A DNA stretch of 64,000 nucleotides from Candidatus Eisenbergiella merdigallinarum. Lineage in GTDB: Bacteria > Bacillota > Clostridia > Lachnospirales > Lachnospiraceae. Under the pieces are notes generated by a model. It was not told where the DNA came from, searched no databases, and worked only from the letters and a program-made list of their open reading frames with translations. Positions 56,026 to 64,000 of the stretch are shown here, piece by piece (positions within the stretch are counted from its first letter, which is position 1; each line of letters starts with the position of its first letter). The stretch covers positions 100,260 to 164,259 of the forward strand of contig DWXE01000006.1 of NCBI GenBank assembly GCA_019119355.1, given 5' to 3'. Position numbers and translations under genes: made by a program.

Positions 56026-56967
56026 ATGTTAAACATCACCAAAGGGAAAATCGACCGCGCCTTAAAGGTGGTCGCCTACGGGAGCGAGGGCATCGGCAAG
56101 ACGACCTTTGCCGCCGCTTTCCCGGAACCGCTCTTCATTGATACCGAGGGTGGCACGGCTCACATGGACGTGCGCCGTATCGACAAACCGCAGTCTTGGG
56201 AGGAGCTGCTCTCCATCGTGAACGAGGTCGCCGCCGATCCGAATGTCTGCAAGACGCTCGTGCTGGACACGGCGGATTGGGCGGAGGCTCTCTGCGTCAC
56301 TCATGTCTGCCAGAAGTACAAGCAGAACTCCATCGAGAGTTTCGGTTACGGCAAGGGCTACACCTACCTCGCCGAGGAGTTCGGCAGGCTGTTCTCCGCA
56401 CTTGATGCCGTGATTGCATCCGGCAAGCACGTAGTCATTACCGCTCACGCCAAGATGCGTAAGTTCGAGCAGCCCGACGAACAGGGAGCCTATGACAGAT
56501 GGGAAATGAAGCTCTCGAAGCAGGTCGCTCCGCTCCTCAAAGAATGGTGCGATATGCTCCTCTTCCTTAACTACAAGACCTATGTGGTCACGACCGAGAC
56601 CAACGCCAAAAAAGCCCAGGGCGGCAAGCGCGTCATCTATACCTCCCATCATCCGTGTTGGGATGCCAAGAACCGTCACAGCCTCCCGGAGGAGATGGAC
56701 TTGGATTTCAAGAACATCGCGCACCTTTTCAAAACGGGCTCCGAGCCTGCTGCCGATGCGGTTAAGCCCATCGACCGTCTGCGCTCCCTTATGACGGAGG
56801 CAAATGTGACGGATGCGGAGCTTCAGAAGGTCGTAGCGGACAAAGGCCACTATGCCGCAGACGCTCCCATCGACACCTATTCCGAGAAGTTTATCTCCGG
56901 CTGGCTCATCAAATACTGGCCGCAGATTCTGAACCTTATCAATGCGGGCCGCACGGTCCTGGACTAA
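56026..56967 (+). CDS. Phage AAA ATPase / RecA-like nucleotide-binding protein
   Basis: YGSEGIGKTTFAAAFPEPLFIDTEGGT. Confidence 0.88.
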   Translation: MLNITKGKIDRALKVVAYGSEGIGKTTFAAAFPEPLFIDTEGGTAHMDVRRIDKPQSWEELLSIVNEVAADPNVCKTLVLDTADWAEALCVTHVCQKYKQNSIESFGYGKGYTYLAEEFGRLFSALDAVIASGKHVVITAHAKMRKFEQPDEQGAYDRWEMKLSKQVAPLLKEWCDMLLFLNYKTYVVTTETNAKKAQGGKRVIYTSHHPCWDAKNRHSLPEEMDLDFKNIAHLFKTGSEPAADAVKPIDRLRSLMTEANVTDAELQKVVADKGHYAADAPIDTYSEKFISGWLIKYWPQILNLINAGRTVLD

Positions 56968-56985
56968 CGAAGGAGGATTTTTATC

Positions 56986-57483
56986 ATGGCTGATTATCTT
57001 AACAACAATGCCGGCATGGATTGGGATGACGCTATCGAGAACGATGGCCAGGAGTTCATCATCCTGCCGGAAGGTGACTACAACTTCACCGTTACCGATT
57101 TCGAGCGCGGACGCTTTCCCGGCTCCGCCAAGATGTCGCCCTGCAATAAGGCGACTCTCACCCTGCAGGTCAAGACCGAGGACGGCATTGCCAGCATCCG
57201 CACCGACCTCATTTTGAACCGTGTCGTGGAGTTCCGTATCTCCGCTTTCTTCCGCTGCATCGGTCAGAAGAAGCACGGCGAGAGGCTCGTCATGGACTGG
57301 AACAAGGTCGTAGGTAGCCGCGGACGCGCACACTTCAAGCCTCGCACCTATACCGATCGCGACGGCAACGAGCGTCAGGCAAACGATGTCGACCGCTTCT
57401 ATGACTATGACGAGAAGAATTTCCCTGCAGAGGACGACTGGATGGAGATCACCGGAGATGCCGATGACCTGCCGTTCAATTAA
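56986..57483 (+). CDS. DUF669 family protein (phage ssDNA-binding-like)
   Basis: LPEGDYNFTVTDFERGRFPGSAKMSPCNKA.. Confidence 0.8.
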   Translation: MADYLNNNAGMDWDDAIENDGQEFIILPEGDYNFTVTDFERGRFPGSAKMSPCNKATLTLQVKTEDGIASIRTDLILNRVVEFRISAFFRCIGQKKHGERLVMDWNKVVGSRGRAHFKPRTYTDRDGNERQANDVDRFYDYDEKNFPAEDDWMEITGDADDLPFN

Positions 57484-57494
57484 GGAGGTGCCGT

Positions 57495-59075
57495 ATGTTT
57501 GAGCTTCGACCTTATCAGGCTGAAGCGAAACAGGCGATCCTTGCCGCTTGGGACGAGGGGTACCGCAAGACACTCCTCGTCCTCCCGACAGGGTGCGGCA
57601 AGACCGTCGTGTTTTCTTCAGTCACAGAAAACCAGGTAAACAAAGGACACCGTGTGCTTATCATGGCGCATCGCGGGGAGCTGCTCGACCAGGCAGCGGA
57701 CAAGCTGAAGGAGGCATCCGGGCTTGACTCCGTTTTGGAAAAAGCGGAATCCACGAGCCTCGGCAGCTTTCTTCCGGTGACGGTCGGCTCTGTGCAGTCG
57801 CTTGCGCAGGAAAAGAGACTCGCCCGGTTCCCGAACAATTACTTCCAAGACATCATCGTGGACGAGGCGCATCACTGCCTCTCCGACAGTTACAAGCGTG
57901 TCCTCGACCATTTCCCCAACGCCAATATCCTCGGCGTCACGGCGACGCCCGACAGAGGCGACATGAAGAACCTCGGAGAGTTCTTCGATTCCAAGGCTTA
58001 CGAATACAGCATGACCGAGGCTATCCGTGAAGGGTATCTCTGCCCGATCAAGGCGCAGATGATTCCGCTCGAACTGGATATCGCGGATGTCGGTATTTCA
58101 AGCGGCGACTTCTCCGCAGGCGAGATCGGACACGCATTGGAGCCCTACCTTCATCAGATCGCATCTGAAATGGCGAACTACTGCCGGGGCAGAAAGACCG
58201 TTGTATTCCTTCCGCTCATCGCAACATCACAGAAGTTCTGCGCCATGTTGAACGATGCAGGGCTCCGTGCCGCCGAGGTCAACGGCAACAGCGATGACCG
58301 CTCGGAGGTGCTTGCCGATTTTGAAGCCGGTAAATATGACGTGCTTTGCAACTCCATGCTCCTCACCGAAGGCTGGGACTGCCCGTCCGTGAACTGCATC
58401 GTTGTCCTGCGTCCTACCAAGATCAGGTCGCTTTATCAGCAGATGGTCGGCCGCGGCATGAGGCTTTCTCCCGGCAAGACGGAACTGCTGCTCCTCGATT
58501 TCCTTTGGATGACGGAGCGTCACGACCTTTGCAGGCCGTCCGCGCTTATCAGCAAGGATGAGGCTATCGCTAAAAAGATCGATGAGCGCATGGTGGAGGA
58601 CGCTGACGGCTTTGACCTCATAGAGGCCGAGGAACAGGCGGAACGGGATATTCTCGCCGAACGTGAGTCGGCTCTCGCAAAACAGCTGGCTGAAATGCGC
58701 GGGAAGAAACGTAAACTCGTTGATCCCCTGCAGTACGCCCTTTCGATTGCTGCGGAAGACCTCACTAACTATGTACCGACCTTTGCATGGGAAATGGCAC
58801 CTCCGTCCGAGAAGCAGATCGCTTTCCTGGAGCGGAGGGGCATCTTTGCTGACAGCGTGAGGAACGCAGGGCTTGCGTCCCTTCTCATTGACCGCCTGCA
58901 GCGCCGTCAGCAGATGGGGCTTGCTACTCCCAAGCAGATACGGTGTCTGGAACGCTACGGCTTCAGGCAGGTCGGCACCTGGGCATTCGAGGATGCCAGT
59001 TCCCTTATTTCAAGACTTGCCGACAACAGCTGGAGGGTGCCTTATGGCATGACTCCCGCGCTCTACAGACCTTAA
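57495..59075 (+). CDS. DEAD/DEAH helicase (phage replication)
   Basis: LPTGCGKTVVFS, VDEAHHCLSD, VTATPDRGD, QMVGRGMRLSPGK. Confidence 0.92.
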   Translation: MFELRPYQAEAKQAILAAWDEGYRKTLLVLPTGCGKTVVFSSVTENQVNKGHRVLIMAHRGELLDQAADKLKEASGLDSVLEKAESTSLGSFLPVTVGSVQSLAQEKRLARFPNNYFQDIIVDEAHHCLSDSYKRVLDHFPNANILGVTATPDRGDMKNLGEFFDSKAYEYSMTEAIREGYLCPIKAQMIPLELDIADVGISSGDFSAGEIGHALEPYLHQIASEMANYCRGRKTVVFLPLIATSQKFCAMLNDAGLRAAEVNGNSDDRSEVLADFEAGKYDVLCNSMLLTEGWDCPSVNCIVVLRPTKIRSLYQQMVGRGMRLSPGKTELLLLDFLWMTERHDLCRPSALISKDEAIAKKIDERMVEDADGFDLIEAEEQAERDILAERESALAKQLAEMRGKKRKLVDPLQYALSIAAEDLTNYVPTFAWEMAPPSEKQIAFLERRGIFADSVRNAGLASLLIDRLQRRQQMGLATPKQIRCLERYGFRQVGTWAFEDASSLISRLADNSWRVPYGMTPALYRP

Positions 59076-59089
59076 GGAGGTAACCATTC

Positions 59090-61096
59090 ATGGATAATCA
59101 TATTCTTTCGGCTCTCAAAGCCATAGACGTATCAACCTTGAGCCGTGCTGACTGGATCGCAGTCGGCATGGCGCTTAAGGAGGAGGGCTATCCCTGCTCC
59201 ATATGGGATGACTGGTCCCGAAATGACAGCCGCTATCATCCCGGCGAGTGCGAACGCAAGTGGAACAGCTTTCACGGCTCCGGCACTCCCGTCAAGGGCG
59301 GCACCATCGTACAGATGGCAAAAGACCGCGGCTGGACTCCCTTCGGTGGAGAGGACGGCTGCATGAATTGGGATGACGCCATCGAGTATGACGGCGAGGA
59401 CGGTTTTAACGGCTTTGCTCCCCCCGATGCTTGGAGCCCTGCGGCAGACCTCATCACTTATCTTGAACTGCTCTTTGATGCAGATGACCGTGTCGGCTAT
59501 GTCACAAATGATGTGTGGCAGGATGCCGAGGGCAAGTGGCTGCCGAGCAAGGGCGTGTATGACCGCACCGCCGGGGAACTCATCGCATCGCTTAAAAAGT
59601 ATCCCGATGACCTCGGCGCTACGGTCGGTGACTGGAAACCCGAAGTCGGCGCATGGATTCGCTTCAATCCCCTCGATGGGGACGGCGTAAAGAACGAGAA
59701 CATCACGAAGTTCCGCTTTGCCCTGGTGGAGTCGGACACGCTACCCGTTGCGGAACAGGATATCGTCTTCCGCAAGCTGGAACTGCCTATCGCGGCGCTC
59801 GTTCACAGCGGAGGCAAAAGCCTCCATGCCATCGTCCGCGTGGATGCGGAGAATTACGACGAGTACAGAAAGCGCGTGGAGTTCCTCTACGACTTCCTGG
59901 AGAAAAACGGAGTGTCCATCGACAAACAGAACCGCAATCCGTCCCGCCTCTCCCGTATGCCCGGCGTCACGAGAAACGGCAACCGCCAGTACCTTATCGC
60001 TACAAACATCGGAAGGAAGTCCTGGGTAGACTGGCTCGACTTCGTAGAGGGCGTTTCCGATGAACTACCCGACATGGTTTCCCTTGACATTTTCAAGGAC
60101 AATCCGCCGGAACTGCCGGAGGAACTCATCACGGGGATACTGCGCCGCGGACACAAGATGCTGATATCCGGCTCATCCAAAGCCGGGAAGTCCTTTCTTC
60201 TCATGGAACTGTGCATCGCTATCGCGGAGGGCAAGCCTTGGCTCGGCTTTCAATGCAAAAAAGGCAGAGTCCTCTATGTGAACCTTGAGATTGATCCGGC
60301 AAGCGCGATCAACCGATTTCTCAAAATCTACGAGGCACTCGGTCTGCCCATCAAAAATGCGGACAGCATCGTGGTGTGGAACCTCAGAGGTCACGCCGTA
60401 CCGCTCGACCAGCTTGTTCCGAAACTCATCCGCCGTGTACGGAATCAGCACTTTGACGCTATCGTCATCGATCCCATTTACAAAGTTATCACGGGCGATG
60501 AGAACAACGCCTCCGAAATGGGCGCGTTCTGTAACCAGTTCGACAAGATTTGCACGGAGACCGGGTGCAGCACCATCTACTGCCATCATCACAGCAAGGG
60601 TGCGCAGGGCATGAAAAAAGCGATGGACAGAGCGTCGGGCTCCGGCGTGTTCGCCCGTGATCCTGATGCCCAGCTTGACATGATTCAGCTTGAGCTTTCC
60701 GAGGATATCGCAAACAACGTCCGTGACGGCAATGAAACCGCATGGCGGCTCGAATCCTCGCTGCGTGAGTTCCCGAACATCACGCCCGTCAACTTCTGGT
60801 TCGAGTACCCGATCCATAAGGTCGATGACAAAGGGACGCTCGGCGCGATGCCTGCACAGGGCACTCCGCAGGCAGGACGGCTCAACAATCCGAAGAGCAA
60901 GACGCCAGATGACGCCGCCGATGAGTTCCGCACCGCTTTCTCCGCTCTCGACATGGACGGCAAGGTCACTGTGAAGGACATGGCGGAGTACATGGGCGTC
61001 ATTGATAAGACCGTGTACGCAAGGCTCAAGAAAATGGGCGACGAGTTCACTCTCGACAAAGGCGTCATCACGAAAACGAACCCTGAAAACGGCTGA
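59090..61096 (+). CDS. PriCT-2 / RepA-like AAA primase-helicase
   Basis: PriCT-2-like N-terminus (LSRADWIAVGMALKEEG..), RecA-like ISGSSKAGKSFLLMEL, C-terminal HTH. Confidence 0.85.
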   Translation: MDNHILSALKAIDVSTLSRADWIAVGMALKEEGYPCSIWDDWSRNDSRYHPGECERKWNSFHGSGTPVKGGTIVQMAKDRGWTPFGGEDGCMNWDDAIEYDGEDGFNGFAPPDAWSPAADLITYLELLFDADDRVGYVTNDVWQDAEGKWLPSKGVYDRTAGELIASLKKYPDDLGATVGDWKPEVGAWIRFNPLDGDGVKNENITKFRFALVESDTLPVAEQDIVFRKLELPIAALVHSGGKSLHAIVRVDAENYDEYRKRVEFLYDFLEKNGVSIDKQNRNPSRLSRMPGVTRNGNRQYLIATNIGRKSWVDWLDFVEGVSDELPDMVSLDIFKDNPPELPEELITGILRRGHKMLISGSSKAGKSFLLMELCIAIAEGKPWLGFQCKKGRVLYVNLEIDPASAINRFLKIYEALGLPIKNADSIVVWNLRGHAVPLDQLVPKLIRRVRNQHFDAIVIDPIYKVITGDENNASEMGAFCNQFDKICTETGCSTIYCHHHSKGAQGMKKAMDRASGSGVFARDPDAQLDMIQLELSEDIANNVRDGNETAWRLESSLREFPNITPVNFWFEYPIHKVDDKGTLGAMPAQGTPQAGRLNNPKSKTPDDAADEFRTAFSALDMDGKVTVKDMAEYMGVIDKTVYARLKKMGDEFTLDKGVITKTNPENG

Positions 61097-61258
61097 TCGG
61101 ATTTTCTTCTTCTACGCTGTCTATAAAAAGATATAGACGGAAGAACGGTCGTTACACTCCCAAAGTGTGAAGGGCTGCATAGCCTGCCCTTCCACTTCTG
61201 CGGAGCGCAACGTAACAGCACGGAAAAGAAGAACCCAGGATACACGGAGGTGTAGAAA

Positions 61259-61672
61259 ATGGACTTTTTTATAGCAATGAAGCCGCCGACCGCAACCGCG
61301 CAGGAAAAACAGGTGCGCATCGTGAACGGCAAACCGATATTTTACGATCCCGCTCCCGTGAAGGACGCGAAGAAACTGCTCATCGGTCATCTCATCCTTC
61401 ATAAGCCGGACAAACCGATAGAAGGAGCCGTCTCGCTCACGACGCTGTGGCTCTTTCCGAAGGGCAAGTCCCATAAGAACGGCGACTGGCGGGTGACCAA
61501 GCCCGATACCGACAATTTGCAGAAGCTCCTCAAGGACTGCATGACAAAATGCGGATTCTGGAAGGACGATGCCCAGGTAGTCAGGGAGACCGTTGAGAAA
61601 CGCTGGTCGGATGAGCCGACCGGCATATACATCGAAATTACCGAACTGGAGGTGAAGCAGGATGCCAAATAA
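61259..61672 (+). CDS. RusA family Holliday junction resolvase
   Basis: KPDTDNLQKLLKDCMTKCGFWKDDAQVV. Confidence 0.92.
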   Translation: MDFFIAMKPPTATAQEKQVRIVNGKPIFYDPAPVKDAKKLLIGHLILHKPDKPIEGAVSLTTLWLFPKGKSHKNGDWRVTKPDTDNLQKLLKDCMTKCGFWKDDAQVVRETVEKRWSDEPTGIYIEITELEVKQDAK

Positions 61673-62171
61673 CATATACCGCAATTCCGAGGGCTATTAC
61701 GATCCGACCGCAGGAGCCGCCCTCGCAAAATGCGACAGGAAGGAAAAAAGCGACCGCAGGAAGGCGATTCGTAAGTCAAATGCAAAAGCCCGGAAACAGG
61801 CCGCCTCCGAATATCGGTCTATTGTCTATATCTGCAGCAGATATGCCGGGGATATCGCAAACAATGTGATAGCGGCACAGAGATATTGCCGATTCGCCGT
61901 TGATAGCGGATACATCCCCTTTGCGGCGCACCTTTTATTTCCTTTATTCCTTAATGACGCGATTCCCGCCGAGCGGATGCTGGGGCTGTCCTTCGGAAAC
62001 ATCTTCATGGACAAATGCGACGAGGTATGGATTTTCGGCTCGGAATATTCGGCTGGTATGCAGGCGGAATACGACCGCGCCGTAAAGAAGGGCTACCGAA
62101 TCCGCTATTTCACAACCGACTGCCGTGAGGTCACAGGTCACGGGAACGGAGGTGGCGATGGACCCATATGA
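61662..62171 (+). CDS. DUF4406/DUF7768-like phage protein
   Basis: YICSRYAGDIANNVIAAQRYCRFAVDSGYIPFAAHLLFPLFL..MDKCDEVWIFG. Confidence 0.8.
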   Translation: MPNNIYRNSEGYYDPTAGAALAKCDRKEKSDRRKAIRKSNAKARKQAASEYRSIVYICSRYAGDIANNVIAAQRYCRFAVDSGYIPFAAHLLFPLFLNDAIPAERMLGLSFGNIFMDKCDEVWIFGSEYSAGMQAEYDRAVKKGYRIRYFTTDCREVTGHGNGGGDGPI

Positions 62172-62370
62172 AAAACTGGCGAACGCCATCATCATCCAGG
62201 CGGCAAAGGACTACCGCACCGCCTTAAGGAAACTGCGGAGAAATCCGCGAAACCATCTCGCTCAAGCGGAGGCTGAATCCATAGATCGGTTCTTCCGCTC
62301 CGGCTGGTACAAGTGCCTCACCGATGTGGATGGCGAAATGGTGATACGAAAACTCAGAGAGGAGGATTAA
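62158..62370 (+). CDS. Small phage hypothetical protein
   Basis: SD ggaggt then MDPYEKLANAIIIQAAKDYRTALRKL. Confidence 0.65.
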   Translation: MDPYEKLANAIIIQAAKDYRTALRKLRRNPRNHLAQAEAESIDRFFRSGWYKCLTDVDGEMVIRKLREED

Positions 62371-62375
62371 CGGCT

Positions 62376-62801
62376 ATGACTGCAAAAGAATATCTGCGTC
62401 AGGCGTACCGGCTTGACCACAGGATAAATTCCGACCTTGCGGAACTCGAACGGCTCCGCGACATGGAAGGCAGCATCAGTTCTCCCAGCTTCGAGGAACA
62501 CTATAACCCGAACCGCAACACGGAGGCTCCCTTCATCCGCTGCCTTGAGAAGGTGTGGGATTTGGAGATGAAGATAAAGACCGAGATCGACAAACTCATA
62601 TCCTTAAAAGACCAGATGCGCGAGGTGATTGACGCCGTCCAGAACACGGACGAGCAGATGGTTCTCCGCTACCGCTATATCCATAACATGACATGGGAGC
62701 AGATCGGTGACGAACTCAAAGCTGACGAAAGCACGGTCAGACGGTGGCACCGCAGGGCGCTTGCAAGCGTTATCGTCCCGGCTGATCCCATCGTGATATA
62801 A
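62376..62801 (+). CDS. DUF1492/ArpU-like sigma-region-4-type phage transcriptional regulator
   Basis: LRYRYIHNMTWEQIGDELKADESTVRRWHRRAL. Confidence 0.85.
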   Translation: MTAKEYLRQAYRLDHRINSDLAELERLRDMEGSISSPSFEEHYNPNRNTEAPFIRCLEKVWDLEMKIKTEIDKLISLKDQMREVIDAVQNTDEQMVLRYRYIHNMTWEQIGDELKADESTVRRWHRRALASVIVPADPIVI

Positions 62802-62942
62802 ATGTGCCGAAAATACCCGGTTTTGCCCAGCAATGCCCACCTTGCATTTATGGTACATTATAATCAGCGGAGCAGAATCAAGAAGCCTCAAGGGTGCAGA
62901 CCTTTGGGGCTTTCTTCATGCCCAGGAAAGCGAGGTGAAAGG

Positions 62943-63290
62943 ATGCCAAGGAAACCGAAACGACCATGCCGCTATCCCGGATGCGGTCGGCTCTCTGACG
63001 GTCCCTACTGTGAGGAACACAGGAAAGCCGTGCGGGACGATTACAACCGTTACGAACGCGCTCCCGACAGCAACAAGAAATACGGCAGGTGTTGGAAACG
63101 AATCCGAGACCGCTACGCTGCGGCACACCCGCTGTGCGAACGCTGCCTCAAGGAAGGTCGGTACACTCCCGTCGAGGAAGTGCATCACATCGTTCCCATC
63201 TCGAAAGGCGGCGACCACAGGGAAAGCAATCTGATGAGTCTTTGTCAGTCGTGCCACACCAAAATCCATGTGGAGATGGGCGACCGGTAG
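62943..63290 (+). CDS. HNH endonuclease (terminase-adjacent)
   Basis: CERCLKEGRYTPVEEVHHIVPISKGGDHRESNLMSLCQSCHTKIH. Confidence 0.93.
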   Translation: MPRKPKRPCRYPGCGRLSDGPYCEEHRKAVRDDYNRYERAPDSNKKYGRCWKRIRDRYAAAHPLCERCLKEGRYTPVEEVHHIVPISKGGDHRESNLMSLCQSCHTKIHVEMGDR

Positions 63291-63423
63291 GGCGATCAAA
63301 ATCTCTGCGGGACCTATAGCGGACAGCGGCCCGGGGCTTCGTGCGCGAAAAAGGCGAAATCAAAAGGGTAATTGACGGCGGCCTGTCAGGGCTGCTTATT
63401 TTTTGCGGAAAAGAGGTGAGAAA

Positions 63424-63972
63424 ATGCCGACAAAATCCAATAACACAGGCGGGCGCGGCGGTGCGAGACCCGGTGCGGGAAGGAAAAAGTCTGCGGTCAA
63501 GGAGAAAGCCGAGAACGGCAATCCGGGCGGACGGAAGCTGGAAGTGCTGGACATTCCCGAAGTCGAGGGTGTCGATATGCCAAAGCCCCATGAGTTCCTC
63601 TCTGCCGAGCAGCGTGACGGAAGTACGCTCCAGGCGGAGGAAATCTATAAAGAAACCTGGGAGTGGCTGAAGAAGATCGGCTGTGCGGCAAAGGTATCTC
63701 CCCAGCTATTGGAGCGGTATGCCATGTGCAGCGCCCGCTGGATTCAGTGTGAGGAGATGACCAACCGCATGGGCTTCCTCTCCAAGCACCCCACTACCCA
63801 GAAGCCAATCCCATCGCCGTTTATCAACATCGGCATCAACTACATGAACCAGGCAGTGCGGCTCTGGAACGAGATATTCCAGATCGTAAAGGAAAACTGC
63901 AGCACCGATTACGGGGAGGTTTCTCCCCAGGACGATTTGATGGAGCGTCTGCTCCGGGCAAGGAAGGGGTGA
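63424..63972 (+). CDS. P27-family phage terminase small subunit
   Basis: GGRGGARPGAGRKKSA N-terminus; downstream of HNH gene. Confidence 0.85.
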   Translation: MPTKSNNTGGRGGARPGAGRKKSAVKEKAENGNPGGRKLEVLDIPEVEGVDMPKPHEFLSAEQRDGSTLQAEEIYKETWEWLKKIGCAAKVSPQLLERYAMCSARWIQCEEMTNRMGFLSKHPTTQKPIPSPFINIGINYMNQAVRLWNEIFQIVKENCSTDYGEVSPQDDLMERLLRARKG

Positions 63973-63976
63973 AGCC

Positions 63977-64000
63977 ATGTTTGAGAAAGTAAATCCGTGC
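63977..64000 (+). CDS. Start of a further phage ORF (MFEKVNPC...), cut by window edge; may be SAM synthetase-like
   Basis: ATG with SD, 8 codons only; N-terminus resembles phage MetK starts but too short to confirm. Confidence 0.3.

Noticed and set aside
56062-57573. 503-aa minus-strand ORF
   Set aside because: Antisense to phage AAA ATPase and DUF669 genes.
1-64000. tRNA/rRNA genes
   Set aside because: No cloverleaf-like or rRNA-like sequence recognised by eye; tRNAscan-SE/barrnap would be decisive.

Overview
Firmicute (Clostridia/Lachnospiraceae-like) chromosomal window with four zones. (1) 1-16.4 kb: GC-rich core genome (yhbY-nadD-yqeK-rsfS; lexA divergent from a LysM/YneA-like gene; two-component system; xer-type recombinase; ttcA; dtd; GH13; NUDIX; RNase E/G; two TIGR-type radical-SAM genes). 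(2) ~16.4-35.4 kb: an AT-richer integrative mobilizable element with two coupled tyrosine recombinases, an excisionase-like protein, a Ku + ATP-dependent ligase (NHEJ) pair, a long non-coding block with 25/26-nt iterons, three dyads and a pMV158-like oriT, a MobV relaxase, a Cas4-like/UvrD fusion, a catalytically degenerate signal-peptidase-like protein, a sigma factor and a CHC2 zinc-finger protein. (3) ~35.4-54.5 kb: an N-terminally truncated serine recombinase followed by a ~17-kb minus-strand defence operon joining an ABC-three-component module, an XRE regulator, a cytosine MTase, a SNF2 helicase (DrmD-like), a type III-like Mod/Res pair and DrmA-DrmB-DrmC, all downstream of one consensus promoter. 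(4) ~54.7-64 kb: early/packaging genes of a siphovirus-like prophage that continues past the window. The strongest candidate for a new system is the composite DISARM-type III-ABC-3C operon. Coordinates follow the supplied ORF track, with starts re-chosen where a Shine-Dalgarno site or family N-terminus supports it. No database search was possible; family calls are from recognised motifs.
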